A program made the translations under genes and the position numbers. A DNA stretch of 64,000 nt. Origin: Occultella glacieicola (lineage in GTDB: Bacteria > Actinomycetota > Actinomycetes > Actinomycetales > Beutenbergiaceae). Below, piece after piece: positions 53,341 to 61,991 of this stretch. The stretch spans positions 124,001-188,000 of the forward strand of contig NZ_SMNA01000010.1 in NCBI RefSeq assembly GCF_004353825.1, given 5' to 3'. Within the stretch, counting starts at the first letter, position 1; every line of letters starts with the position of its first letter. The notes below the pieces were generated by a model that did no database searches, was not told the DNA's origin, and saw nothing but the letters and a program-made list of their open reading frames with translations.

Positions 53341-54615
53341 TCAGAGCAGCGCGGTGACGCGTTCCTGGGCGCTGGTGAGTGCCTCCTCGACGCTCTTGCG
53401 GCCGGCGGCGGCCTCGGTGAGCTCCTCGGTGACGATGTCCTGCATCTCGGTCTGGCTCTCGATGGCCGGGGGCAGCACGATCGCGTCGAGGGAGTCGAAC
53501 ACGGCCTGCCGGTTCGTCGGGGGCGTCTGCTCGAGGTACGGGGCGAGCAGGGACTCGTCGGCCACCGGCGGCAGCTCCCACCCGGTGTCCAGGCGCATCT
53601 GGACCATCGCCTCGGAGGAGGTGAGGTACTCCGCCCACGCCTGCGCCGCGTCGGTGTTCGCCGACCGTGCGGAGACCACCGCCGTGTTGGAGAACATCGC
53701 CGACGCGTTCTCGGTGTTGCCGGGCTCGACCGCGATGTCCCAGGCGAAGTCGACGTCGGCGAGCGGGCCGAACATCCAGATGCCGGTGTGCCACATCGCG
53801 AGCTGGCCGGAGGTGAACAGGTTCGTGTCGAAGTCGGGGGTCCCGGCGCCGTCGGCGGTCGTCGGCATCACCGTCCCGGACTTCTCGACGAGCCACTCGG
53901 CGGCCTCGATGCCCTCGGGCGAGGCGAACGTGGCCTCCGTGCGGTCCTCGCTGAGGAACTCGCCGCCGTTCTGGGCGAGGACCTTGTAGAACTCGTGGAA
54001 GGAGATCGGCTGGTAGTCGCCCCAGGTGCCGGTGGCGGTGTCGGTGAGGGCCTCGGCGGCGGCGCGCTCGTCCGCCCAGGTCCAGTCCGCGGTCGGCGGC
54101 TCCACCCCGGCGGCCTCGAACAGGTCGGCGTTGTAGAACAGCACCACGTTCGAGAACGACTCGGGCAGCCCGTACTGGGTGCCGTCCAGCTGGAACGCCT
54201 CGAGCAGCGACGGCTTGTACGCGGCCTCGTCGACGCCCTCGAGCGGGGCGAGGGAGCCGTTGAGGGCGTAGGTGACGAAGTTCTCGTAGTTCAGCTCGAA
54301 CACGTCCGCCTCGGTGCCGCCGGCGACGGCGGTCTGCAGCACGGTGAAGTAGTCGTCGTAGGGGAAGGTCTCGACCTCGACCGTGATGCCGGGGTTGTCC
54401 GCCTCGAAGGCGTCGACCACGAGCGCGAGGTTCTCCTCGTTGCCCCCGTTGGAGGAGAAGTTCATGTACGTGAGGGTCGTCTGGCCGTCCCCGGAGCCCT
54501 CGGCGTCGGTGGGGTCGTCGTTGCTGGCCGAGCCCTGCGAGCAGGCGGTCACGGCGAGGGCGACCACGGCGCTGGTGGCCAGGAGCCGAGCGGCTCGGCG
54601 GCGGTGCGGAGTCAT
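53341..54615 (-). CDS. Sugar ABC transporter substrate-binding lipoprotein
   Basis: A 424-residue extracellular solute-binding lipoprotein (family 1, MalE-like). The signal ends at the lipobox AVTAC (Cys25). The mature part has TLTYMNFSSNGGNEENLALV, YYDDYF-like FPYDDYFTVLQTAVAGGTEA, GLPESFSNVVLFYNADLFEA and GIWMFGPLADVDFAWDIAVE. It should capture an alpha-glucoside outside the cell. ATG 54615 has AAAGGT upstream. The gene is fourth of the operon. Confidence 0.95.
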   Translation of the reverse strand: MTPHRRRAARLLATSAVVALAVTACSQGSASNDDPTDAEGSGDGQTTLTYMNFSSNGGNEENLALVVDAFEADNPGITVEVETFPYDDYFTVLQTAVAGGTEADVFELNYENFVTYALNGSLAPLEGVDEAAYKPSLLEAFQLDGTQYGLPESFSNVVLFYNADLFEAAGVEPPTADWTWADERAAAEALTDTATGTWGDYQPISFHEFYKVLAQNGGEFLSEDRTEATFASPEGIEAAEWLVEKSGTVMPTTADGAGTPDFDTNLFTSGQLAMWHTGIWMFGPLADVDFAWDIAVEPGNTENASAMFSNTAVVSARSANTDAAQAWAEYLTSSEAMVQMRLDTGWELPPVADESLLAPYLEQTPPTNRQAVFDSLDAIVLPPAIESQTEMQDIVTEELTEAAAGRKSVEEALTSAQERVTALL

Positions 54616-54662
54616 GGTGGGACCTTTCGGTGGGGCGGCGACGTCGCCGCGGATGGGTGGGG

Positions 54663-55520
54663 TTACTTGAGGCCGCTGTGGGCGAAGCCGGCGATGATGT
54701 AGCGCTGGGCGAAGATGTAGACGATCGCGATGGGCAGGACCGAGACGACCGATCCCGCCATCACGACGTTCCACTGGGTGGTGAACTGGCCCTGGAGCGT
54801 GGCCAGGCCGAGCGGGAGCGTCATCAGCTCGGGGGAGCGGATGACCACGAGCGGCCACAGGTAGCTGTTCCAGCTCCCCATGAACGCGAACACCGCCACC
54901 GTGGCCAGGGCCGGCCGGGTGAGCGGAAGCACGACCTGCGCGAAGATGCGCAGGTGATGGGCGCCGTCGAGGGTGGCGGCCTCGTCCAGCTCGCGCGGCA
55001 CGCTCTCCATCGACTGCTTCAGCAAGAAGATCCCGAACGCCGACGCGATCGACGGCGCGAGCAGGGCGAAGTAGGTGTCGGAGAGCTGCGCCCGGGTCAT
55101 CTGGATGAACAGCGGGACCACCAGCACCTGCAGCGGCACCATGAGGGTCGCGAGGTACACCGCGAACACCGCCTGGCGGCCGGGGAACGCGATCCGGGTG
55201 AACGCGTACGCGGCCATCGCGCCGGTGATGAGCTGGAACAGGGTCGAGGCGATCGCGATCCAGAACGAGTTGGCCACGATGCGCCACATCGGCATCGCGT
55301 CGAACAGCTGCCGGTAGGCGTCCAGGGTGGGGTCCTCGACGAGCAGCGTGGGGCCGCTCGCCAGCGTGCCGTCGGGGGTGATCGACGTGATCACCGTCCA
55401 CAGGAACGGGAACAGCATGACGGCGGCGCCGAGCGTGAGGGCGAGCGCCCAGAACAGCTTCGGGAGGGCCCGACGGCGGCCGGTCCGGCTCTCGGGGCGG
55501 GTGGCGGTGAGCTCAGGCAT
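54663..55520 (-). CDS. Sugar ABC transporter permease (MalG-like)
   Basis: A 285-residue permease with six membrane segments. The EAA loop reads VPRELDEAATLDGAHHLRIF then VVLPLTRPALATV, where it contacts the ATPase. It overlaps the MalF-like gene by 8 nt. Works with 55513-56466 and the binding lipoprotein; no ATPase gene is present in the operon. Confidence 0.95.
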   Translation of the reverse strand: MPELTATRPESRTGRRRALPKLFWALALTLGAAVMLFPFLWTVITSITPDGTLASGPTLLVEDPTLDAYRQLFDAMPMWRIVANSFWIAIASTLFQLITGAMAAYAFTRIAFPGRQAVFAVYLATLMVPLQVLVVPLFIQMTRAQLSDTYFALLAPSIASAFGIFLLKQSMESVPRELDEAATLDGAHHLRIFAQVVLPLTRPALATVAVFAFMGSWNSYLWPLVVIRSPELMTLPLGLATLQGQFTTQWNVVMAGSVVSVLPIAIVYIFAQRYIIAGFAHSGLK

Positions 55521-56466
55521 AGGTCACCCACCGGCGCTGGCCGCGGATCTGGATCGCGGTGATGACGAGCACGAGGGCGAACAGCAGCCAGGACAGGGCG
55601 GAGGCGTCACCCGCGCGTCCGTACCGGAAGGTGAGGTCGTAGATCTGCCCGACCACGACCTGGGTCGCGCCGGCCGGGCCGCCGTCGGTCATGACGTTCA
55701 CCTGGTCGAACACCTGGAAGCCGTTGATCAGGGAGATCACGACGACGAAGAACGTCGAGGGTGAGAGCAGCGGCAAGGTGATGTGCCAGAACCGGCGCCA
55801 GGCGCCGGCGCCGTCGACGCGTGCGGCCTCGAGCACCTCCTGCGGGAGGGCCTGCAGCCCGGCGAGCAGGATGACCATGACGAAGCCGAGGTCCTTCCAG
55901 ACCGAGGCCAGGATGATCGACGGCATCGCCCAGGTGGGGTCGGTCCACCAGCCGGGCTCCGGTAGCCCGATGGCGCCGAGCACCGTGTTGACGAGGCCGT
56001 TGGACGGGCTGAGCAGCCACTGCCAGACGAGGGCCACCACCACCCAGCTCGTCACCACGGGCAGGAAGTACGCACCGCGCAGGAACGCGATGCCGGCCAT
56101 CGCCCGGTTCAGCGCGAGGGCCAGGCCGAGGCCGCCGATGTAGACCAGCGGGAGGTAGCCGAGGATGTAGGTCGCGGTGTTGGCGAACACGTCCCAGGTG
56201 CGCGGGTCCGCGAGGAGCTCGCGGTAGTTCTCCAGGCCCACCCACTCCATCGGCGAGATGAGGTTCCAGTCGTGCAGGCTCACCCAGGCCGAGGAGATCA
56301 TCGGCACGAGGGTGAACGCGGTGAGTGGGATCGCGCTGGGGAGCAGGAACAGCAGCGCCCAGCCGAGGGTGCGCCAACCACGCCGTCGGGTGTTCGTGCG
56401 CTTCGGACTCGCGGCCCTGGGATCGGAGCGGGGTCGGCTCGCCACGGGTGCCGGTGCGGTGCTCAT
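55513..56466 (-). CDS. Sugar ABC transporter permease (MalF-like)
   Basis: A 317-residue permease with six to seven membrane segments after a basic cytoplasmic N-terminus. The EAA loop is LPQEVLEAARVDGAGAWRRF followed by HITLPLLSPS. NGFQVFDQVNVMTDGGPAGA is typical of the MalF group. The ATG overlaps the ROK repressor stop by 4 nt, so regulator and transporter are co-translated. Confidence 0.95.
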   Translation of the reverse strand: MSTAPAPVASRPRSDPRAASPKRTNTRRRGWRTLGWALLFLLPSAIPLTAFTLVPMISSAWVSLHDWNLISPMEWVGLENYRELLADPRTWDVFANTATYILGYLPLVYIGGLGLALALNRAMAGIAFLRGAYFLPVVTSWVVVALVWQWLLSPSNGLVNTVLGAIGLPEPGWWTDPTWAMPSIILASVWKDLGFVMVILLAGLQALPQEVLEAARVDGAGAWRRFWHITLPLLSPSTFFVVVISLINGFQVFDQVNVMTDGGPAGATQVVVGQIYDLTFRYGRAGDASALSWLLFALVLVITAIQIRGQRRWVTYA

Positions 56467-57686
56467 CGCATCGCCGCCGCACTGCCGGTGTGCAGGCGGG
56501 CCCGGATGAGCCGGCCCTGGTCGCCGCTTGCGCCGGCCGCGTCGAACGGGGTGTGCAGCACCAGCGCCGCGGCCCCGGCGGCCCAGCGTTCGTCCGACCA
56601 GGACTCGACGGCGAACGGGAGGCTGCGGCGGCTCGGCAGCAGGTGCCGGCGGAACGCCCGCTCGAACGACTCCTCCCAGTGCGGCCAGCAGTCCGTGCCC
56701 TCGCCGAGCAGGACCACGATCTCGGGGGCCACGGTGTGCACCACCCCGGCGAGCGTGCGCCCGAGCAGGGCGCCGGCGTCGGCGAACACGACTCGGGCGG
56801 CGGCGTCACCGTCGTCCGCGGCCTTACGCAGGGCTGCCTTGCCGCTGCGTGGCCCGATGGCCCCGGCGGCCTGCGCCGCGCGCACGAGGGCTTCATCGCC
56901 GATGAAGGCCTCCAGGCAGCCGGTGTTGCCGCACCCGCAGACCGGGCCGTCCGCCGCCACCGGGAAGTGGCCGATCTCGCCGGCGCCGCCGTCGGTGCCG
57001 CGGTGCAGGTTTCCGTCCACCACGATGCCGCAGCCGATGCCCCGGCCGATCGTCACGATGAGCGCCGAGTCGTGGGCGCTGGCGGTGCCGTAGAGGCGTT
57101 CGGCCACGGCGAGGGTGTTCACGTCGTTGTCGACCAGGACCGGCAGGTCGAGTGCGCGGCGCAGGAAGGTGCCGACCGGGACCTCGCGCCAGCCCAGGGT
57201 GGGTGCCTGCACCACGCCACTGGCCTGGTCGTCCACGGTGCCGGGCACACCGACGCCGATGCCGAGGAGCAGGCCGTCATAGCGGTCGATCGACGCCGCG
57301 AGCAGGCGGGCCAGCACGTCCAGCGCGTCGGGGCTGGAGGGGTCGAACGGTTCGTTGAGGATGTCCCGGACCGCGCCGTCGAGACCGACCTGGACCGTCG
57401 TCACGTGGTCCGCGGTCACCTTCGCGCCGATCGCGCCGACCCCGGCGCCGTCCACCAGCCCGAGCAACTGCGCCGGCCGCCCGCCGCCGGAGGGCACCAC
57501 GTCGAGTTCGGTGATCACGCCGAGACTCAGCAGCGACTTGGTGACCTGGGTGATGGTCGCCGGGCTGACCCGCAGGGCGCGGGCGAGCTGGGCCCGGGAC
57601 ATCGGCCCCTTGGCACCCAGCGCGGCAATGACACTCGCCGGCCCGAGCTCTCCCCGGTCCGGCAGTGACGTCCGTGTCCCAGTCAT
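56463..57686 (-). CDS. ROK-family transcriptional regulator of the alpha-glucoside operon
   Basis: A 407-residue NagC/XylR-type regulator. An N-terminal MarR-like helix-turn-helix (about 20-75) has KGPMSRAQLARALRVSPATI then QVTKSLLSLGVI. The ROK domain has GLLLGIGVGVPGTVDDQASG, LPVLVDNDVNTLAVAERLYG, and the zinc motif CGCGNTGCLEAFIGD. GGAGEIGHFPV supplies the ROK His. GAAGAGG precedes ATG 57686. It leads the operon and probably represses it until a sugar binds. Confidence 0.95.
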   Translation of the reverse strand: MTGTRTSLPDRGELGPASVIAALGAKGPMSRAQLARALRVSPATITQVTKSLLSLGVITELDVVPSGGGRPAQLLGLVDGAGVGAIGAKVTADHVTTVQVGLDGAVRDILNEPFDPSSPDALDVLARLLAASIDRYDGLLLGIGVGVPGTVDDQASGVVQAPTLGWREVPVGTFLRRALDLPVLVDNDVNTLAVAERLYGTASAHDSALIVTIGRGIGCGIVVDGNLHRGTDGGAGEIGHFPVAADGPVCGCGNTGCLEAFIGDEALVRAAQAAGAIGPRSGKAALRKAADDGDAAARVVFADAGALLGRTLAGVVHTVAPEIVVLLGEGTDCWPHWEESFERAFRRHLLPSRRSLPFAVESWSDERWAAGAAALVLHTPFDAAGASGDQGRLIRARLHTGSAAAMR

Positions 57687-57705
57687 GACACCTCTTCGTT
57701 CGCGA

Positions 57706-57727
57706 CTTAATTTAGCCACATATTAAG
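57706..57727. promoter_or_regulatory. ROK operator dyad
   Basis: CTTAAT (57706-57711) and ATTAAG (57722-57727) form a perfect 6-bp dyad with a 10-nt spacer, 20 nt upstream of the repressor start. The AT-rich site stands out against the GC-rich background and resembles the AT-rich operators of NagC/Mlc-type proteins. Confidence 0.65.
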
Positions 57728-57886
57728 AGGACGGATCGACCTACGTCAACGGCTGTCACTCGTGAGACGCGAGCTGGGTTGAGCCCGTGCTCCTGGTCAC
57801 GCGGCCCGTCCTGACCGTCGGCGATCCGCACGGCTCGCGCCGACGCGACTCCGTTCGTGCGCCGGCACCATTCGTAGGATGAGCCC

Positions 57887-58282
57887 GTGGCCGCACGCAC
57901 CCCGTCCGTTCGGACGCGCAGAGTGATCCAGGCCGTGTGGATCGTCGGGTTCGTCTTCGGCACGAGCACCCACGTCGTCGACCTGGTGGTCAGCGGAATG
58001 GATGTCTACGCGGGCTTTCCCACGGGGGTCCGCCTGTTCTGGACCTCGCTGACGGTGCTGGATGCCGCCACGGTCGCGCTGATCGCGGTGCGACGGCGCG
58101 CAGGTGTGATTCTCGGGGTCGCCGTGATCCTCACCGACATCGCCGTGAACTGGACCATGTTCGCCACGCGTGGCGGCTTGGCGCCCTTCGGTGTGGTCAA
58201 CCAGGCGCTGTTCGCCGTGTTCATCCTGGGCACCATGCGCGTCCTCTGGACGTGGTTCGAGCGGCCACCGCCCGCCGAGTGA
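57887..58282 (+). CDS. Small four-TM membrane protein
   Basis: A 131-residue protein with four hydrophobic segments (VIQAVWIVGFVFGTSTHVVD, LFWTSLTVLDAATVALIAV, VILGVAVILTDIAVNWTMF, VNQALFAVFILGTMRVLW). No family is recognised. GTG 57887 has AGGA 7 nt upstream. Divergent from the ROK operon. Confidence 0.8.
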   Translation: MAARTPSVRTRRVIQAVWIVGFVFGTSTHVVDLVVSGMDVYAGFPTGVRLFWTSLTVLDAATVALIAVRRRAGVILGVAVILTDIAVNWTMFATRGGLAPFGVVNQALFAVFILGTMRVLWTWFERPPPAE

Positions 58283-58385
58283 CGCCGGCACGGTCGCCGT
58301 GTTGGTCCGAGGCTTGCCTCTACGATCTCGAGGACGGCCTATTCGGCCGGTGCAGGGCCGCGAGGCGTGAACGAGATGGAGCGAG

Positions 58386-59093
58386 ATGAGCGACAGACAG
58401 CTGGTATTTCGAGACTCGCAAGGACACCAGCGCTCGTTCACGATGGGCGATCGCGACCACCTGAAGTTCTCCAAGGCGTTCGACACCTTCCTCAGGAAGC
58501 ATGTGAGCGAAGAGAACTCGACCTTTCGTCTGGAACGCGTGCTCACCGACGAGGTGATGGTCATCGAGACGTCGCTCGGCATCATCGGTCGCGTGCGAAA
58601 CGGTGACAGTCCCGAGGCCACCTACCGCCGCTACGAGCGGCGCACCGACGGCGCCGAGCTGCAGTTGCGCTTCGCCTTCCGCGGTTACGAGGCTCTCGAC
58701 GCGCACGGCCCGTGGGTATCGGATCGCGAGACGCTGCTTCCGGACGACTCGTTCGAGAATCTCGAGCTCGCCTGGGCGCGGGAGTTGGACAGGCGCGAGC
58801 AGCGACGCCGGGAGATCGCCGCGATGCCGAAGCTCGACAAGAAGGCGCTGAATCAGTTCTGCAGGGCCTGGGCGGACACTGGCTACAACGAGTACGTGAG
58901 CGACTCCGAGGTGTACTACGTGCTGTTCGACGGCCGAACGCTCGACGAGGCGGGCGCGGCCCGGGACGAGCTGCTGACGGCGATCGAGACTCTGGGCCTG
59001 GCCCTCGTCGAGCCGCAGGCAGGCGCCCCCGCCGGTGAGGTGTGGGTGCGCTCCGATCCGCGTGTCGATCTTGAGCTCGAGAAGTGGGCCTGA
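58386..59093 (+). CDS. Hypothetical soluble protein
   Basis: A 235-residue charged protein with no signal peptide or membrane segment. It appears to have an alpha/beta N-terminal half (LVFRDSQGHQRSFTMGDRDH, FRLERVLTDEVMVIETSLGI) and a helical middle (LAWARELDRREQRRREIAAM). The C-terminal third (CRAWADTGYNEYVSDSEVYY) may be a separate domain. I recognise no family. GATGGAGCGAG precedes ATG 58386. Slightly less G/C-rich in wording than its neighbours. Confidence 0.78.
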   Translation: MSDRQLVFRDSQGHQRSFTMGDRDHLKFSKAFDTFLRKHVSEENSTFRLERVLTDEVMVIETSLGIIGRVRNGDSPEATYRRYERRTDGAELQLRFAFRGYEALDAHGPWVSDRETLLPDDSFENLELAWARELDRREQRRREIAAMPKLDKKALNQFCRAWADTGYNEYVSDSEVYYVLFDGRTLDEAGAARDELLTAIETLGLALVEPQAGAPAGEVWVRSDPRVDLELEKWA

Positions 59094-59173
59094 GCCTCCA
59101 TCCACCAAGGAACCGGGCGCTGTCCTTCACGCCTCGGGCGGTTTCGTGAACGGATGCGTGCGAGGCTCGGTAC

Positions 59174-60169
59174 GTGTACGACCAACCGTTCGTCGGCGAG
59201 CCCTCTACCGACCCGGCTCTGCTGAGGACCCTGGCGGCCGCGGGCCTGCCAGGAACCGGACGCTTCCTTCGCAAGGCCGGCTGGGTCAGCCGCGTGTGGG
59301 TCGGCGACGAACACGTCGTGCGACTGAACAACGACGAGCGGTTCCGCGACGCGTATCGCCACGAGGCAGGCGTTGTCGACCTGCTCGCCGGCAGCGAGGT
59401 TCCACACGCCCGGATCCTCGCCCACGGCGACGGCCCGGACGGGCCGTGGTACGTCTCCGAACGCCTGCCCGGCCGGACCCTGTACGACGCATGGCCGGCG
59501 GCGGACTCGCGCACGCGTCAGGCGATGATCGAGAGCCTCGGCTCTGCGTTGCGCGCCCTTCACCGCGTCCCCGTGCCGGCCGACCTGCTGCCGCCCTGGC
59601 TGACCGACGCCCTCTCCGGCAAGCCGTGGCCGGCGTTCCACCCACCCGTCGTGGGTGCCGCGGTCCAGCAGGTCGAGGCGGCCAGGCGACTGCCCGGTCA
59701 GGACGCGCGCCTGCTCGCGGACGTCGCGGACTGGATCCAGGAGCGGCTGGCGTTGTTCGTCGCCGACGAACCCGTCCTCGTCCACGGTGATCTCCATGGA
59801 TCCAACGTGATGGTCGACCAAGGGCGCGTCACCGGTCTGATCGACTTCGCGGAGGCGCTGGCTCAGCCGGCGGATGTCGAGCTCGACACGATCCTGCGCT
59901 GGTGCGCGAAGGCCCGGGAGTACCCACCCACCCCCGACGAACAGGGGCTCGACGAGACCACCCTCACAGACGTCCCCGGGTGGTTGCACGGCGCGTATCC
60001 GGAGCTGTTCGCGCGCGAGCACCTGCGCGAGCGGTTGAACTTCTATGACATGTACGGGGAGCTCGCGCTCTACGCACACCACCCCCAGCCCGACGTTCGG
60101 GAGGCGGCGAAGGACCGCATCGCTCGCCTGCTCGCCGGCCGCAACCATCTGGATGGACTCGTCTGGTAG
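59174..60169 (+). CDS. Aminoglycoside/macrolide-phosphotransferase-like kinase
   Basis: A 331-residue APH-fold kinase that, unlike the 44478 protein, keeps its catalytic residues: LVHGDLHGSNVMVDQGRVTG contains H-G-D and the downstream Asn, and LIDFAEALAQPADVELD contains the metal Asp. The N-lobe has WVGDEHVVRLNNDERFRDAY with a plausible Lys/Arg site. Substrate (antibiotic or metabolite) is unknown. GTG 59174 is the only early start and lacks a strong ribosome binding site. Confidence 0.88.
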   Translation: MYDQPFVGEPSTDPALLRTLAAAGLPGTGRFLRKAGWVSRVWVGDEHVVRLNNDERFRDAYRHEAGVVDLLAGSEVPHARILAHGDGPDGPWYVSERLPGRTLYDAWPAADSRTRQAMIESLGSALRALHRVPVPADLLPPWLTDALSGKPWPAFHPPVVGAAVQQVEAARRLPGQDARLLADVADWIQERLALFVADEPVLVHGDLHGSNVMVDQGRVTGLIDFAEALAQPADVELDTILRWCAKAREYPPTPDEQGLDETTLTDVPGWLHGAYPELFAREHLRERLNFYDMYGELALYAHHPQPDVREAAKDRIARLLAGRNHLDGLVW

Positions 60170-60306
60170 GCGCGGCCACACGGGATCTGACCTGCGCCCG
60201 AGTCCGGGCTCGCACTCCCGCGCACTCCCCGGTGGCCGACGTCCGCCGTTGCCGCCACAGTGGCATCCGTAGGGCAAGGACCCTCGAGGCGATGCGGAGG
60301 TGCGTG

Positions 60307-61299
60307 ATGGCGCGATCGATCTGGACCGGTGCGTTGGCGTTCGGGTTGGTGAACGTGCCCGTGGGCCTGTACTCGGCCACCGAGGACAAGACGATCCACT
60401 TCCGCCAGTTCGCGAAGGGCACCTCCTCACGGATCCGGTACAAGCGGGTCAACGAGGACACCGGCCGGGAGGTCGACTACGAGGACGTCGTCAAGGGCTA
60501 CGAGCTGGACAACGGGGAGTACGTGCTCCTCGACCCGGACGAGCTCGACGAGATCGCACCCGGCCGCTCGCGCACGATCGACATCACCGACTTCGTCGAC
60601 GCCGAGGACATCGACCCCATCCACTACCAGAAGACCTACTACCTGGCGCCGGCGAACGAGAGCGCCGAGCGCGCCTACCGGCTGCTCACCGCCGCCATGG
60701 AGAAGACCGACCGGATCGCCGTCGCGAACTTCGTGATGCGCTCCAAGCAGTACCTGGCCGCCGTGCGCCCGCACAACGGGGTCCTGACGCTGGAGACGAT
60801 GTTCTTCGCCGACGAGATCCGCGACCCCAAGTCCGAGCTGCCGCGGGTGCCGGCGGCGCGCAAGCCCGGCGACAAGGACCTGAAGATGGCGACGTCCCTG
60901 ATCGAGTCCATGACCTCGGAGTGGGATCCCGCGAACTACGTCGACACCTACCGCGAGAAGGTCCTCGACCTGGTGCAGGCGAAGGCCAAGGGCGAGGGCG
61001 TCGTCACCCCGAGCGACGCCGAGGAGGACGAGGGTGGTGGCGTCATCGATCTGATGGAGGCGCTGCGCAAGTCGGTCGAAGCATCCCGTCAGCACAAGGC
61101 CGGCAACCGCCATCAGGCCGGTGGGCTCGAACGCAAGACCAAGGAGTCGGGCGACGCACCGGACGTGGCGGCGAAGTCGAAGAAGGAGCTGTACGACCTG
61201 GCGAAGGACTACGACATCGACGGCCGCTCGCAGATGACCAAGGAGGAACTCGCTGACGCGATCACCCAGGCGGCCAAGACCCAGAAGAAGGCCTCATGA
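60307..61299 (+). CDS. ku: Ku DNA end-binding protein
   Basis: A 330-residue bacterial Ku that encircles broken DNA ends for non-homologous end joining. Core motifs: RSIWTGALAFGLVNVPVGLY, FRQFAKGTSSRIRYKRVNED, VVKGYELDNGEYVLLDPDE, IDITDFVDAEDIDPIHYQKT and MATSLIESMTSEWDP. The C-terminal extension (about 255-330) is basic and ends in a SAP/Rho_N-like helix pair SKKELYDLAKDYDIDGRSQM, seen in actinobacterial Ku proteins. GGAGG 6 nt before ATG 60307 decides the start. No LigD gene is in the window. Confidence 0.96.
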   Translation: MARSIWTGALAFGLVNVPVGLYSATEDKTIHFRQFAKGTSSRIRYKRVNEDTGREVDYEDVVKGYELDNGEYVLLDPDELDEIAPGRSRTIDITDFVDAEDIDPIHYQKTYYLAPANESAERAYRLLTAAMEKTDRIAVANFVMRSKQYLAAVRPHNGVLTLETMFFADEIRDPKSELPRVPAARKPGDKDLKMATSLIESMTSEWDPANYVDTYREKVLDLVQAKAKGEGVVTPSDAEEDEGGGVIDLMEALRKSVEASRQHKAGNRHQAGGLERKTKESGDAPDVAAKSKKELYDLAKDYDIDGRSQMTKEELADAITQAAKTQKKAS

Positions 61300-61511
61300 C
61301 CAGCCCCACCTCCGCCGTCACCACGGCTGCCGTGCCGTGTTGCGGTTCGGCGCACCTGCGCCACTGCCACGGCACCTGGATCGTGCACGCCGACGAGACC
61401 CAGTCCTGTTCCGATCCCGGGTGCGGCACACCCGGTGAGGCCCACGCGCTCATCATGGTCTGCGCCGACCTGGAGCCAGGATGCCGATGCCTGCCAGCGG
61501 CCGAGGCGTAG
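61296..61511 (+). CDS. Small Cys-rich protein coupled to Ku
   Basis: A 71-residue protein whose ATG overlaps the Ku stop by 4 nt (ATGA), which argues for a real translated gene. It holds eight cysteines and several histidines in clusters: VPCCGSAHLRHCHGTW, SCSDPGCGTPGEAH and VCADLEPGCRC. The arrangement suggests one or two zinc sites, but I recognise no family. Function unknown; a role beside Ku in DNA repair would be guesswork. Confidence 0.6.
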   Translation: MTSPTSAVTTAAVPCCGSAHLRHCHGTWIVHADETQSCSDPGCGTPGEAHALIMVCADLEPGCRCLPAAEA

Positions 61512-61654
61512 TCCCGGATGTCCCGACCGCCGGGTGCCTCGAACGCTCGGCGCGCGCACCAGCCGCGTTGCTGGCAGCCTCGGTTCAGAGCCGGGCGGCC
61601 CGCCGAGGCACCTCCCAGGTGCCGGCCGCCGGCAGGTGAGGGAGGTCGCTGGCG

Positions 61655-61897
61655 ATGCCACGCGGAGACGTCGAGACGTTCCATGAGGACGGGCAGTGGA
61701 AGAACCGCCGCGAAGGAACCGAGCAGGCGTTCAGCATGCACGAGGACAGGGACGAAGCGATCGCGGTCGGGCGCGAGGAGGCACGCACCGGGGGCGTGGA
61801 CCACGTCATCAGGAACGACGACGGCACGGTCGGCGAACGGTCGAGCTACGGACCCGATCCGCGCGATGCCCAGGGTCCCCGCGACATCCACGGCTGA
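61655..61897 (+). CDS. DUF2188 family protein
   Basis: An 80-residue highly charged protein of the DUF2188 family: VETFHEDGQWKNRREGTEQA, SMHEDRDEAIAVGREEA and HVIRNDDGTVGERSSYG followed by DPRD. Function is unknown; such proteins often neighbour stress or repair genes. GGGAGG lies upstream of ATG 61655. It converges with panB. Confidence 0.88.
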   Translation: MPRGDVETFHEDGQWKNRREGTEQAFSMHEDRDEAIAVGREEARTGGVDHVIRNDDGTVGERSSYGPDPRDAQGPRDIHG

Positions 61898-61971
61898 TCC
61901 CGGTCTCGGTGTCCGCGCCGTCAGACGTTCGGGTCAGCGGATGCGGTGACTCCCGGGTGCCTGCCGTCGGT

Positions 61972-61987
61972 CGCTTCCGCGGAAGCG
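61972..61987. repeat. GCTTCCGCGGAAGC palindrome, copy 4
   Basis: The 14-mer at 61973-61986 with one extra matching pair on each side. It lies exactly in the gap between the ends of the convergent DUF2188 and panB genes, 5 nt from the panB stop. Confidence 0.75.
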
Positions 61988-61991
61988 CCCC

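Noticed and set aside
53341-55401. A 686-codon frame suggesting a longer binding protein
   Set aside because: The upstream part runs antisense-like through the permease gene; the lipoprotein signal at 54615 marks the real start.
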